Positions 35,501 through 46,255 of a stretch of 64,000 nucleotides of DNA are shown here, piece by piece. The notes under the pieces are model-generated. The model saw nothing but the letters and a program-made list of their open reading frames with translations. It was not told where the DNA came from and ran no database searches. The first letter of the stretch is position 1. Every line of letters starts with the position of its first letter. Origin of the DNA: Atopobium sp. UBA1382. GTDB lineage: Bacteria > Actinomycetota > Coriobacteriia > Coriobacteriales > Atopobiaceae. The stretch covers positions 1 to 64,000 of the forward strand of contig DBQY01000017.1 in the NCBI GenBank assembly GCA_002305805.1. The letters are read 5' to 3'. The position numbers and the translations under genes are program-made.

Positions 35501-37927
35501 CTACTCCCAGACGGGCGGCACCGGGGCGTCGGGCGTGGCCCAGGTGCCCAGGGCGGCGTTGGGGTCGGCGTCCAGGGTAAGGGGCGAGAAGGACCCCGCG
35601 TTGTAGCTCCTCAGAGCCGCGACGCCGATCATCGCCGCGTTGTCGCCGCAGGCGCGCATGGGCGGCACGGTCACGCGCACGCCGCGCTTCTCGAGCGCCT
35701 TCTTGTACGCCGCGCGCAGGCCCGGGTTGGCCGCCACGCCGCCGCCGACGCAAAAGTCAGAGACGCCGGTCTCCTCCACCGCAGTCACCGCCTTGGCGAC
35801 CTGCACGTCGATGACCGCAGCCTCGAAGCTCGCCGCCAGGTCGGGCAGGTTGATCGCACGGCCAGCGCGGTTCTCGCCCTCGATGTAGGTGATGACGGCA
35901 GTCTTGAGGCCAGAGAGGCTGAAAGAGTAGTCCCCGCTGTGCATCATCGCACGCGGGAAGTGGATGGCCTTGGGATTGCCCTGCGCGGAGAGCTTGGAAA
36001 TCACCGGGCCGCCGGGGTATCCCAGGCCGAGCGCCTTGGCCACCTTGTCGAAGGCCTCGCCCACCGCGTCGTCGATTGTGGAACCGAGAAGGACGTAGTC
36101 GCCCCAGGCGCGGACGTGCACGAGCATGGTGTTGCCACCGGAGACGATGCTCGCCACGAAGGGCGGCTCGAGGTCCGGGGTCTCGAAGAGGTTGGCCATG
36201 AGGTGGCCCTCGAGGTGGTGCACGGCAATGAGCGGCAGGTCAGCAGCTGCGCAGAGACCTTTCGCGAAGGCCACGCCCACCACGAGCGCGCCCACGAGGC
36301 CCGGCCCCGCCGTCACGCCCACGGCCGCGAGGTCCGCGGGCGCGAGCGTGTCCACACCGAAGTGCTCGCCGGCGCGCTCGAGCGTCTCCTCGAAGACGCC
36401 GACGATGGCCTCGGTGTGCTTGCGAGAGGCGATCTCGGGCACCACGCCGCCAAAGCGCGCGTGGAAGTCGATCTGCGTGGCCACGACGCTCGCGCAGACC
36501 ACGCCGTGGGAGTCGGTCACGGCCATGGCGGTCTCGTCGCAGGAGGACTCGATCGTGAGGATGAGCGGGCCGGCGGCCGCCAGCGCCGCCGCGGCCTCGG
36601 GCGTTCGCTCGCCGGGCGCGATCGGCCACGGGCGGATCGAGGGCGCCGGCTCCGGGTGGCCGGTCGCGATCACGGCGTCCGCCGCGAGCGGCAGCGGGGC
36701 GCGCAGGATGAGGGCGTCGTGACCGGCGCCGTAGTAGCCGGGGCGACGGCCCTCCTCCGCGAGGCCGAGCGTGCCATAGAGCGCCCGGGCGGGCGCGTTC
36801 TTCTCGTCCACCTCGAGGGAGATCGTGGAAGCGCCGAGCATCTGCGCGTCGTAGGCGACGCGGGCCACGAGGCGCGTGGCGATGCCCTCTCGGCGGCGCG
36901 CCGCGTCCACGACGACCTCCTCGACCTCGAAGTCCGCCCCTGCGAGCACGCCTCCCGCAAAGCCGATGACGGTGCACTGGTCGTGCGCAACCCACCAGCT
37001 GCGACCGGGCTGAGAAAGCTCCTCGTAGAACATCCTCTCCGCCCATGGCGTGTGAGCAGAGCCCTCGTAGGCCAGCGCCTCGAGCGCGGCCACGGCAGCG
37101 GTATCGTTCACCGTCATGGGGCGCAGCTGCAGGTGGATGCCCGCGAGCGCGTCATCGACGCCAGTGAGTTCCACGGACGCCGGCTTCTTGAGGCCGAGGC
37201 GCGTGCGCTCGGCCTCCTCGGCGTCGGAGAGGCGCGTGTAGATGGGCAGGACGAGCGCCGGGTCGCCGGGCTGCTCGTCAAAGACGCCGGCCTCCACGGC
37301 CGCGTGGATCAGCCCCTCGCCGGTGGGATACCACGCCTCCTCGGGCGAGAAGGATGCGAGGCCCGCAGCCTCAAAGCGTGTGCGGTACTTGACCAGGCCG
37401 TTGCCCGTCAGCGTGAGCTCGGCCGCGTCGGCGCGACCGGCCCAGTCGGACACGCAGGCGTCGGCCTTAGACACGGTCTCGGCCGGGAAGGTGCGGTGCG
37501 CGCCCGTCTCGTCGAGCTCGTAGATGCCGGGATAGACCTCGCCACGCATGGCGTCGCCGGCAACCGCGAGCATGCCGCGCGCACCGGCGGCATACGCCGA
37601 CCAGGCCATCGCGTCGAGCGCGGAAGTTCCGTACAGCGGCAACCCCGCGCCGCACGCGAGGCCCTTGGCCGTGGCGATGCCGATGCGCACGCCCGTGAAC
37701 GATCCAGGGCCGCGCCCCACGAGCACGGCATCGAGGTCGGCCACCGCAAGGCCGGCGTCGGCGAGCGTCCCCTGCGCCGTGGTCACAAGCTCCACGTTGG
37801 CCTGGCGACGGCACATGTGGTCGCGCGCGGCCAGCACCGTCACGGCACCGTCGGCGTCCACGCGTCCGACAGCGCAGGCCAGCATGTCCGTGGACGTGTC
37901 CAACGCAAGGATGATCTTCTCGGCCAT
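35501..37927 (-). CDS. TsaB-RimI-TsaD three-domain fusion (t6A synthesis and ribosomal/other N-acetyltransferase)
   Basis: 808 residues. Domain 1 (about 1-240) is TsaB (ILALDTSTDMLACAVG, GRGPGSFTGVRIGIATAKGL). Domain 2 (about 262-412) is a RimI-type GNAT with acetyl-CoA loop RRREGIATRL. Domain 3 (about 455-800) is TsaD (LTIESSCDETAMAV, metal site HHLEGHLMAN, SGGNTMLVHV). TsaB and TsaD with TsaE make the t6A base at A37 of ANN-decoding tRNAs; RimI acetylates N-termini. The three activities are separate proteins in many bacteria but are often neighbours, which makes fusion plausible. TsaE is encoded at 39828. Confidence 0.95.
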   Translation of the reverse strand: MAEKIILALDTSTDMLACAVGRVDADGAVTVLAARDHMCRRQANVELVTTAQGTLADAGLAVADLDAVLVGRGPGSFTGVRIGIATAKGLACGAGLPLYGTSALDAMAWSAYAAGARGMLAVAGDAMRGEVYPGIYELDETGAHRTFPAETVSKADACVSDWAGRADAAELTLTGNGLVKYRTRFEAAGLASFSPEEAWYPTGEGLIHAAVEAGVFDEQPGDPALVLPIYTRLSDAEEAERTRLGLKKPASVELTGVDDALAGIHLQLRPMTVNDTAAVAALEALAYEGSAHTPWAERMFYEELSQPGRSWWVAHDQCTVIGFAGGVLAGADFEVEEVVVDAARRREGIATRLVARVAYDAQMLGASTISLEVDEKNAPARALYGTLGLAEEGRRPGYYGAGHDALILRAPLPLAADAVIATGHPEPAPSIRPWPIAPGERTPEAAAALAAAGPLILTIESSCDETAMAVTDSHGVVCASVVATQIDFHARFGGVVPEIASRKHTEAIVGVFEETLERAGEHFGVDTLAPADLAAVGVTAGPGLVGALVVGVAFAKGLCAAADLPLIAVHHLEGHLMANLFETPDLEPPFVASIVSGGNTMLVHVRAWGDYVLLGSTIDDAVGEAFDKVAKALGLGYPGGPVISKLSAQGNPKAIHFPRAMMHSGDYSFSLSGLKTAVITYIEGENRAGRAINLPDLAASFEAAVIDVQVAKAVTAVEETGVSDFCVGGGVAANPGLRAAYKKALEKRGVRVTVPPMRACGDNAAMIGVAALRSYNAGSFSPLTLDADPNAALGTWATPDAPVPPVWE

Positions 37928-38001
37928 TCGCAGCTCTTCTCGCTCGTAGTTTCAACTCGTCTAGTGTAGTCAAATCGCCGCATGACGGGGCCACGCCGAC
38001 G

Positions 38002-38134
38002 CCTCCTCAAAAAGGCCGACTTGGCAGAAAATCGTCTGCCAAGTCGGCTCTTTTGCGGACAGGGCGAGAAGAACGCCCAGTTGGCGGCTCTTCCGACGGG
38101 TCAATTCTCTGCCAAATCGGCTGATTTTAGGAGG
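38002..38134. repeat. 133-bp intergenic inverted-repeat element with a nested hairpin
   Basis: Inner hairpin GCCGACTTGGCAGA / TCTGCCAAGTCGGC (38015-38048, exact 14-bp arms), plus a third copy of the arm, TCTGCCAAATCGGC, at 38108. Outermost CCTCCT/AGGAGG extends the pairing to 38002-38134. CGAGAAG occurs in the middle (38065). The right edge contains the stop of the gene at 38127. Confidence 0.65.
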
Positions 38135-38576
38135 CGCCGTCACCACCGGCCATCTGGGCGTGCTCGGCGGCAACAGCGTCCATGAGACGAACAAGCGGCC
38201 ACGCGCGGTTGACCTTGGTGAGCAGGGCCTTGGCGCCCACCGCACACCCCGCCTCGCGCGACCGGGCGAGAAACTCGTCCACCTGCTTGTTAGCGAGGCC
38301 GCAGAGCAGCACGAACTCGTCGCACTCCGGGCTCGGCCCGTCGTAGGGGACGGGCGCCTGCCGCATCCCCGGCATCCGCGCGAACGCGCCCGCCGGGTCG
38401 CCCAGCCTCTCGGGCAGCGCCGTGCGCGCAACCACGCCCATCTCCTTCAGCACCGCCCGGACCGCCGCGCCCTTCTCGGAAGAGGGGTCAAGCCCCCAGA
38501 GCACCGCGCACGGCACGGGCCCCGAGGGCTTGACCTTCTTCGATCCGGCGGCCTTCTTCCTAGGCCGGCCAGCCAT
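38127..38576 (-). CDS. DUF3783-like protein
   Basis: 149 residues. A basic N-terminus ([16 protein letters not shown]) is followed by a short domain with FVLLCGLANKQVDEFLARSR, typical of DUF3783 proteins of unknown function. Its ATG shares one base with the rubrerythrin stop (TAATG), so the two are translationally coupled; a role in the peroxide-response unit is only inferred from this. Confidence 0.7.
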   Translation of the reverse strand: MAGRPRKKAAGSKKVKPSGPVPCAVLWGLDPSSEKGAAVRAVLKEMGVVARTALPERLGDPAGAFARMPGMRQAPVPYDGPSPECDEFVLLCGLANKQVDEFLARSREAGCAVGAKALLTKVNRAWPLVRLMDAVAAEHAQMAGGDGAS

Positions 38577-39163
38577 TAGCCGAAGTAACGCTCGAGCAGG
38601 CCCTTGAGAGCCTTGCCGTGACGGGCCTCGTCGCGCGCCATCTCGTGGACGGTGTCGTGGATGGCGTCGAGGTTGTTCTTCTTGGCGCAGGTGGCGAGCT
38701 CAACCTTGCCCTGCGTGGCGCCGAACTCGCAGTCGACGCGCCAGGCGAGGTTGTCCTTCGTGGTGGCCTTCATGTTGGGCTCGAGCTCCTCGCCGAGCAG
38801 CTCGGCGAACTTGGAGGCGTGCTCGGCCTCCTCGTAGGCGGCCTTCTCCCAGTAGAGGCCGATCTCGGGGTAGCCCTCGCGGTGAGCGATGCGCGCCATG
38901 CAGAGGTACATGCCGACCTCGGAGCACTCGCCGTTGAAGTTGGCCTTGAGCTGCTCGAGGATGTAGGCCTTGTCCTCATCGGAGATGTCGGGGTTGTCCT
39001 TGACGGTCTTGCCGTAGATGCCGTACTCGTGCTCGGCAGCAAGCTTGAGCTCACCCTCGACCTTCTCGAACTGGCTGGCCGGGGCGTGGCAGACCGGGCA
39101 CTCCGCCGGCGGCTCGGCGCCCTCGTAGATGTAACCGCAGACCTTGCAGACCCACTTGTCCAT
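38576..39163 (-). CDS. Reverse rubrerythrin (NADH peroxidase type)
   Basis: 195-residue non-haem iron peroxidase that reduces H2O2 in anaerobes. The domain order is reversed compared with classical rubrerythrin: rubredoxin first ([23 protein letters not shown]), then the four-helix diiron domain ([48 protein letters not shown]). ATG 39163 (MDKWVCK) has GGAGG upstream. Lies 63 bases downstream of the PerR-like gene in the same direction. Confidence 0.93.
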   Translation of the reverse strand: MDKWVCKVCGYIYEGAEPPAECPVCHAPASQFEKVEGELKLAAEHEYGIYGKTVKDNPDISDEDKAYILEQLKANFNGECSEVGMYLCMARIAHREGYPEIGLYWEKAAYEEAEHASKFAELLGEELEPNMKATTKDNLAWRVDCEFGATQGKVELATCAKKNNLDAIHDTVHEMARDEARHGKALKGLLERYFG

Positions 39164-39226
39164 CGTGAAACCTCCTTGTTTGTCGGTGGCGGAGCCGCGG
39201 CCCCGCCCCTCTCCTATGCACACGGC

Positions 39227-39637
39227 TTACGCCGTTAATGCCTCGTCGTTCTTCTCGGCCGCCTGGCACGCGGGACAGACGCCGTCGAACTGCAGCGTGT
39301 AACCCACGATCCGATACTCCGACACCGCCGCAGCGGCCTCGTCGATGCCCTGCAGGACGGGCGCCATGACGTCGTCCACGCGCCCACAGCAGACGCAACG
39401 AACGTGGTAGTGCGCAAACGTCTGGTGGTCAAATCGATCGGCCCCGTTGTTGATGCGCACACGGCCAACGACGCCCTCGTCCGAGAGCCTTGCCAACGTA
39501 CGATAGACGGTCGCCCGCCCCACGCCGGGATGCTCCGCGTGAACGGCCTCGTAGACCTCGTCGGCGGTGGGATGGTTGGCAAGCGTGCGCAGCGCGTCGA
39601 TGATGATCTGTCGCTGCACGGTGTTTCTCGCTGGCAT
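39227..39637 (-). CDS. Fur-family regulator, PerR-like
   Basis: 136-residue metal-dependent repressor. Winged helix with PTADEVYEAVHAEHPGVGRA and TVYRTLARLSDEGVVGRV, regulatory metal region RFDHQTFAHYHVRCVCCG, and two CxxC zinc knuckles (CVCC, CPAC). The neighbour rubrerythrin makes peroxide sensing (PerR) more likely than iron uptake (Fur). A 19-bp palindrome 36 bases before the start is a probable autoregulatory operator. Confidence 0.88.
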   Translation of the reverse strand: MPARNTVQRQIIIDALRTLANHPTADEVYEAVHAEHPGVGRATVYRTLARLSDEGVVGRVRINNGADRFDHQTFAHYHVRCVCCGRVDDVMAPVLQGIDEAAAAVSEYRIVGYTLQFDGVCPACQAAEKNDEALTA

Positions 39638-39672
39638 GCCCCACCTCCTCGTGTCTGATACGAGGATACCAT

Positions 39673-39691
39673 ATTGAGACTAAGTCTCAAT
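39673..39691. promoter_or_regulatory. Likely PerR/Fur-type operator
   Basis: ATTGAGACT-A-AGTCTCAAT is a perfect 9-1-9 palindrome, A+T-rich in a GC-rich genome, just upstream of the perR-like gene. Size and symmetry match Fur-family boxes. Confidence 0.7.
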
Positions 39692-39710
39692 AAGAAAAAT
39701 GTGACTTTCC

Positions 39711-39780
39711 GCAAACTGTCGCTTTTTACGTCCCGCGGACACCAAATTCGGGCTGCGACACGCAAAAAGCGACAGTTTGG
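39711..39780. repeat. 70-bp intergenic inverted repeat
   Basis: GCAAACTGTCGCTTTTTACG and CGCAAAAAGCGACAGTTTGG (18 of 20 pair) are separated by 30 bp. Placed between the perR promoter and the tsaE stop; it can serve as a tsaE terminator on the minus strand. Confidence 0.65.
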
Positions 39781-39827
39781 CAACGCGTGAGAACGACGAA
39801 CGGCGAGAAGGGCCTCGACCCGCATCC

Positions 39828-40307
39828 CTATAGCGCGGCGAGAAGGGCCTCTCCCCGCGGGTCGTGGGCGACCAGGCGTACCTCGCGCGGCGGCTCCTCG
39901 CCCGGCGCCGCCTCGTCGTCGAGGCGCGTCACGAAGACGTCCACGCGCGCGTCACCGATCTCATTGGCAAACTGCTCCCCCCACTCGATAGAGCAGACAC
40001 CGTCGGCGCCGAGCACGTCAAAGATGCCTGTGTCCTCCAGCTGGTCAGGGTCTTCCAGGCGATAGAGGTCGAAGTGGTAGAGCGGCATCTCGGCGCCCTC
40101 GTAGACCATCTCGATGGTGAACGTGGGGCTCGTGACGTCGTCCGTCACGCCCATGCCCGCCGCAATCCCTTTGGTGAGCTGGGTCTTCCCAGCCCCGAGG
40201 TCACCCGTCAGAACCAGCACGTCCCCGGCGGCAAGGGCGTGGCCCAGACGCTCGCCCAGCGCGATTGTCTCCTCGCGCGAGCTCGTGCGAAAGCTTTTCT
40301 CGCCCAT
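39828..40307 (-). CDS. tsaE: tRNA t6A-synthesis ATPase TsaE
   Basis: 159-residue P-loop ATPase needed with TsaB/TsaD for t6A formation. Walker A VLTGDLGAGKTQLTKGI, then SPTFTIEMVY and LYHFDLYRLED, both typical of TsaE. ATG 40307 directly abuts the stop of the uracil-DNA glycosylase gene. Confidence 0.94.
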   Translation of the reverse strand: MGEKSFRTSSREETIALGERLGHALAAGDVLVLTGDLGAGKTQLTKGIAAGMGVTDDVTSPTFTIEMVYEGAEMPLYHFDLYRLEDPDQLEDTGIFDVLGADGVCSIEWGEQFANEIGDARVDVFVTRLDDEAAPGEEPPREVRLVAHDPRGEALLAAL

Positions 40308-40921
40308 CTACGCCTCGCCTCCCGCGGGATGCTCGGTGAACCAGGCGCCCACCATGCGCAGGTCGTCCTCGAGCAGCGGCTGCCAGTCGGAGTGATAGAT
40401 GCACGCTGCCGGGTGGAACGTCGGACACACCGTGAAGTGTCCCGTCTGGTAGAGCTTGCCGCGCAGCGATGTCACGCCCGCACTCGTGCGCAGCACGAAC
40501 TGCGACGCAAAGTTGCCCAGACATACGATCACGTCCGGCCAGATGGAGCGGATCTGCTCGCGCAAAAACGGCGCGCAGGCCTCGATCTCCTCAGGCTTGG
40601 GGTTGCGGTTTGACGGCGGGCGGCACTTGACCACGTTGGCAATGTAGATCTCCTCGCGCGTGAGGCCCGCGCAGCTGAGAAGCGCGTCCAGCTTGTGACC
40701 CGCGGCGCCCACAAAGGGCTCGCCCTGCAGGCCTCGTTGCGACCGGGGCCCTCCCCGATGAACATCACGCGCGCGTACGGGTTGCCAACGCCAAAGACGA
40801 GATTGGTGCGCGTGGCGCCGAGCGGGCACAGCTGGCAGTTGCCCATGAGGTCGCGAATCTCCTGCAGCGAGACCTCGCGAGGCCCCTGATGCTCGTGCCC
40901 CGGTATGTGCATGACGGACAT
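40308..40921 (-). pseudogene. Uracil-DNA glycosylase (family 4/5 type), frameshifted
   Basis: Two overlapping frames together give one protein. The upstream frame (from ATG 40921) has MGNCQLCPLGATRTNLVFG and FIGEGPGRNEA. The downstream frame continues QGEPFVGAAGHKLDALL, IYIANVVKCRPPSNRNP and FHPAACIY. The join, near 40727-40735, lacks one base compared with the family pattern GEGPG-x-x-E-(2)-QG-PFVG. Cysteines for a 4Fe-4S cluster (CQLC, VKCRPP) are split between frames. Either a real recent pseudogene or a sequencing/assembly error; flanking genes are intact and tightly packed. Confidence 0.85.
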
Positions 40922-40967
40922 GAGGTCGAGCCCCCTTCTCTCGGCGGCAGTGCGGCCGCCCGCGCGC

Positions 40968-42128
40968 TTAGGTGTAGATCTTCTCAAGGCGCATTCCAAA
41001 GTCGCAGACCACCTCATAGTTGATGGTGTTTCTCAGTGCCGCCATCTCCTCGGCGGTGATGCGCTCGTCATCGTCGGCACCCAGGACGGTGACCACGTCA
41101 CCGTACTCCACGGGTCGCGTGGGACGATAAGAACGGGCCCCGTTCACATCGACGGCGAACATGAACTGGTCCATGCAGATGTTGCCGACCTGACGGCAGC
41201 GCATGCCGTCAACGATGACCTCCATCTGGTTGGAGAGCTCGCGCGCCAGGCCGTCCGCATAGCCGATGGGGACGGTCGCGACCTGGATGTTCTGCTTCGG
41301 GACGCGCCAGGTGAGCCCATAGCCCACACCGTCGCCTACGTTGGGATAGATGACGCGCGTCACGCGGCCGCGCACGCTCATGACCGGCTCGAGGTCGAGG
41401 TAGGAACGGGTAATCTCCGCCGGGTGCAGGCCGTAGAGCCCAATGCCCACGCGGCACATGTCAAAGTGGCACTCGGGGTGCATGATCGTGCCCGGCGTGT
41501 TGTCGCAGTGCACGAGCCCCGTCTCGAGACCGGCCCCCCGCAGGGCCTCGACGGCCTCCCGGAAGCGATTGAGCTGGAGGGCAAAGTCCCAGTCATCGGG
41601 GACGTCCGCGGTGGCAAAGTGCGTGAAGGTGCCCGCGCACTCCAGTCCGCGATGAAAGTCGATCGTGCGCCGCAGCTCCACGACGTCGGAGCGTCGCACG
41701 CCGATGCGCGTCATGCCCGTGTCGATCGCCAGGTGGTAGCGGGCGACGCGCCCGGCGGAGGCGGCGGCCTCCCCGAGCGCGAGGGCAAAGTCCGCCGTGT
41801 ACACCGACGGCATGAGCTCGTGCTCGACGAGCGTGCGGACGCAGTCGACGGGCGGCTCGGAGAGGACGAGAATGGGCCACTCGATGCCCGCCTCGCGCAG
41901 GGCGACGCCCTCGGAGACCGTCGCCACGGCGAACTGGCTCGCACCGGCGGCGTGCATGACCCGCATGCAGGGGACCGCGCCATGCCCGTAGGCATCGGCC
42001 TTGACGACGCACATCAGCTGGACGCCGCGCTCGAGCTGGCGCCTGAAGGCCGTGACGTTCCTTCTCAGCGCCGCAAGGTTGACCTCGACCCACGACCAGC
42101 GACTCTCGGGACCCTGGGCCCTCTCCAC
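40968..42128 (-). CDS. alr: Alanine racemase
   Basis: PLP enzyme that makes D-alanine for peptidoglycan. 386 residues. The PLP Lys is in VVKADAYGHGAV (about residue 43), the second catalytic Tyr in GVGYGLTW, and HCDNTPGT lies on the barrel. GTG start at 42128 with GGGGGG upstream. Part of a long minus-strand run glmM-glmS-acpS-nnr-alr-udg-tsaE. Confidence 0.95.
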   Translation of the reverse strand: MERAQGPESRWSWVEVNLAALRRNVTAFRRQLERGVQLMCVVKADAYGHGAVPCMRVMHAAGASQFAVATVSEGVALREAGIEWPILVLSEPPVDCVRTLVEHELMPSVYTADFALALGEAAASAGRVARYHLAIDTGMTRIGVRRSDVVELRRTIDFHRGLECAGTFTHFATADVPDDWDFALQLNRFREAVEALRGAGLETGLVHCDNTPGTIMHPECHFDMCRVGIGLYGLHPAEITRSYLDLEPVMSVRGRVTRVIYPNVGDGVGYGLTWRVPKQNIQVATVPIGYADGLARELSNQMEVIVDGMRCRQVGNICMDQFMFAVDVNGARSYRPTRPVEYGDVVTVLGADDDERITAEEMAALRNTINYEVVCDFGMRLEKIYT

Positions 42129-42158
42129 GTTGGTGCCCCCCTTCCGGCACAGACCGCG

Positions 42159-43775
42159 CTACTCTCCCAATGGTCCCTCGCCGTAGGCAACGTGCTCGTC
42201 AACGGCATCCGACGCGATGCCGATCACGTCGATGACGTCGCCCGCCATGACGGCGCGCGAGCCAAGGCGCTCGACCGCGAGCGACCCCGCGTAGGCATGC
42301 ACCTCGCAGACGTAGGCGGCCAGGAGCGCAAGGTCCTCGTCCTCGCCACCGCGCTGCGCAAGGGCCGAAGCCATCATACCAGCAAGCACGTCTCCGGAGC
42401 CCGCCGTGGCAAGCGCCGCCGGACCGGGCTTGGGCAGGACGGCCTTCTCGACACTCACGCAGCCCGTCGCCGTGCCCTTGGCAACGACCACGAGCTCCGA
42501 GCCACCATCTGACCACACAATCTCTCGCGCGGCAGCAAGCTGGTCGATGAGCGACGAGGGCGCGGATGCACCCGGACGACCCACGAGTCGGCCGAGCTCC
42601 CCCCGATGCGGCGTGAGCACGAGCGGGGCGTCGCGACGTATGGCCTCGGGAAACTTGGGGAGGTCGCCGTCGGTGAGGCGCGCCAGGCAGTTGAGGCCGT
42701 CGGCGTCGACGACCAGCGGCACGTCGCATTCCAACAGAGCGGACACGATCGCCGCCGAGCCGCCGCTCACGCGCATCCCGGGGCCCACGAGCACGGCGGA
42801 GGACCGCTCGGCCAGCTTGCGGACCACGTCGCACGCCTGGGCCGTAAACGTGCCGTCCTCGTCCTCGGTAAGCGGCACGACGGGGATTTCCAGCAGGTGC
42901 GCCTGGGCGACCGGAGCGGCCGAGGCGGGCGTCGCTAGCGTCACGTACCCCGCGCCCATGCGCGCCGCGGCGCGGGCCGCCATGATGGCTGCGCCCGGGT
43001 AGCGGCGCGAGCCACCCACAACGAGGACGGAGCCGCGCGAGAACTTGTCCACGGCAGCCGTGCGCGGGGCAATGGAGCCCAGGTAATCAACAAGATCGGT
43101 GCGCCAGGCGACCGGGTCCTCGTCGATCACGAGACGCTCCGTCTGCTCCGCGAGCGGCGCCACCACGATCGCACCGCTCGCGTCGCGCCCGTCATCGGCG
43201 AGAAGACCGGGCTTGAGGGAGATCATGGTCACCGTCATGTCAGCGACCACGCACGCGCCGGCGGCGCGTCCGGTCTCTGCGGACAGACCGCTCGGCACGT
43301 CAACGGAGAGCACGTGGGCGGAGCAGGCGTTCACACACTCGATCCAGATGCCGAAGGGAGGGCGCGGCTCACCGCGGAAGCCCGTCCCGAGCATGCAGTC
43401 GAGCACCACGTCCGCAGGGGCGAGAAGCTCCTCGAGCTCGTCGCGTGACGGACCCACGAGGACGGAGACGCCCGCGCGCACGGCACTCTGCGCCACCTGG
43501 CGCGAGAGGTCCCCCGAGAGGGCGTCCGGGTCGATGGGGCTCACCACCGTCACGTCGACGCCGCGCTCGCGCAGCGCCTCGGCGGCAACCCAGCCGTCGC
43601 CACCGTTGTTGCCCAGTCCGGCGAGCACCACGACGTTGCCCACCTGACCGAACTCGAGCGCCTCACGCGCCGCCGCGAGGCCGGCGCGATGCATGAGCTC
43701 GGCCACGCTCACCCCCTCGCGGGTGAGGGCCACCTCGACGCGCTTGACGTCATCTATGTTCAGCACGGGCTGCAT
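42159..43775 (-). CDS. nnr: Bifunctional NAD(P)H-hydrate epimerase / ADP- or ATP-dependent dehydratase
   Basis: Metabolite repair of damaged NAD(P)H. 538 residues. The N-terminal YjeF_N epimerase (about 1-215) has VVVLAGLGNNGGDGWVAAEA. The C-terminal ribokinase-like dehydratase (about 230-510) has SVLVVGGSRRYPGAAIMAAR, VLTPHRGELGRLVG and the ATAGSGDVLAGM loop. Only six bases separate it from acpS. Confidence 0.94.
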   Translation of the reverse strand: MQPVLNIDDVKRVEVALTREGVSVAELMHRAGLAAAREALEFGQVGNVVVLAGLGNNGGDGWVAAEALRERGVDVTVVSPIDPDALSGDLSRQVAQSAVRAGVSVLVGPSRDELEELLAPADVVLDCMLGTGFRGEPRPPFGIWIECVNACSAHVLSVDVPSGLSAETGRAAGACVVADMTVTMISLKPGLLADDGRDASGAIVVAPLAEQTERLVIDEDPVAWRTDLVDYLGSIAPRTAAVDKFSRGSVLVVGGSRRYPGAAIMAARAAARMGAGYVTLATPASAAPVAQAHLLEIPVVPLTEDEDGTFTAQACDVVRKLAERSSAVLVGPGMRVSGGSAAIVSALLECDVPLVVDADGLNCLARLTDGDLPKFPEAIRRDAPLVLTPHRGELGRLVGRPGASAPSSLIDQLAAAREIVWSDGGSELVVVAKGTATGCVSVEKAVLPKPGPAALATAGSGDVLAGMMASALAQRGGEDEDLALLAAYVCEVHAYAGSLAVERLGSRAVMAGDVIDVIGIASDAVDEHVAYGEGPLGE

Positions 43776-43781
43776 ACGTCT

Positions 43782-44336
43782 CTACTCCTCCTGTGAAGCG
43801 ACAGTCAGTTCGGGTGAGGACGGCGTGCCGGCGCCCAGTTCGTCGAGCTCGGCCTCCTGCACGCGCTCCAGCTCGTCGAGAACGGAGCGGGCCTCTTTGA
43901 ACGAGCTCGCGAGCGCGCGCTGAGCCTCGCGACGCGCGTCCGGCGCGGGGCGCACCGCGTCGGTTACCGCGATTGCGTTGGCAACGGCGACGTCATGCGT
44001 GTGCGAGATGGAGAGGGCGACCTCCCGAATCCCCCGCTCTCGAGCCACCTCCGCGGCACGACCGGTGAGCAGGGCGCGCGGCCTGCCCGATTCGTCGCGC
44101 GTGACCGAGACGTCGCGGAAGCTCACCCCGTCGGAGAACCCCGTCCCGAGCGCCTTGACCACCGCTTCGCGCGCCGCAAAGCGCGCGGCGTAGTGCTCGG
44201 CGGGACGGGCGCACTTGTCGCAATAGGCGCGCTCCTCCTCCGTAAAGACGCGCCGAGCGAAGTTGGGGCGCCGGGCGAGCACGCGCTCCATCCGGTCAAT
44301 CTCGAGCATATCGACGCCGATGCCTGCCGTTGCCAT
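43782..44336 (-). CDS. acpS: Holo-[acyl-carrier-protein] synthase with C-terminal extension
   Basis: Transfers 4'-phosphopantetheine from CoA to ACP. The core (about 1-125) has GIGVDMLEIDRMERVLAR, the metal residues in FAAREAVVKALGTGF, and SISHTHDVAVANAIA. The protein is 184 residues; typical AcpS is 120-130. The extra 55 residues are charged (FKEARSVLDELERVQEAELD) and probably helical, with no known domain. Confidence 0.92.
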   Translation of the reverse strand: MATAGIGVDMLEIDRMERVLARRPNFARRVFTEEERAYCDKCARPAEHYAARFAAREAVVKALGTGFSDGVSFRDVSVTRDESGRPRALLTGRAAEVARERGIREVALSISHTHDVAVANAIAVTDAVRPAPDARREAQRALASSFKEARSVLDELERVQEAELDELGAGTPSSPELTVASQEE

Positions 44337-44341
44337 GATCG

Positions 44342-46192
<1,851 letters not shown>

Positions 46193-46255
46193 GGGGTCTC
46201 CTCAGAGAGGCGGCTGCCTCTATCTTGTCCTGGCTCCCGCGGCGTCACCGCACCC

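Noticed and set aside
39804..39840. A separate small gene after tsaE
   Set aside because: Only the inverted repeat at 39711 and repeated CGAGAAGG words are seen; no start site or conserved product.
46193..46255. glmS ribozyme or riboswitch before glmS
   Set aside because: The gap to glmM is only 63 bases and no ribozyme-like structure is visible.
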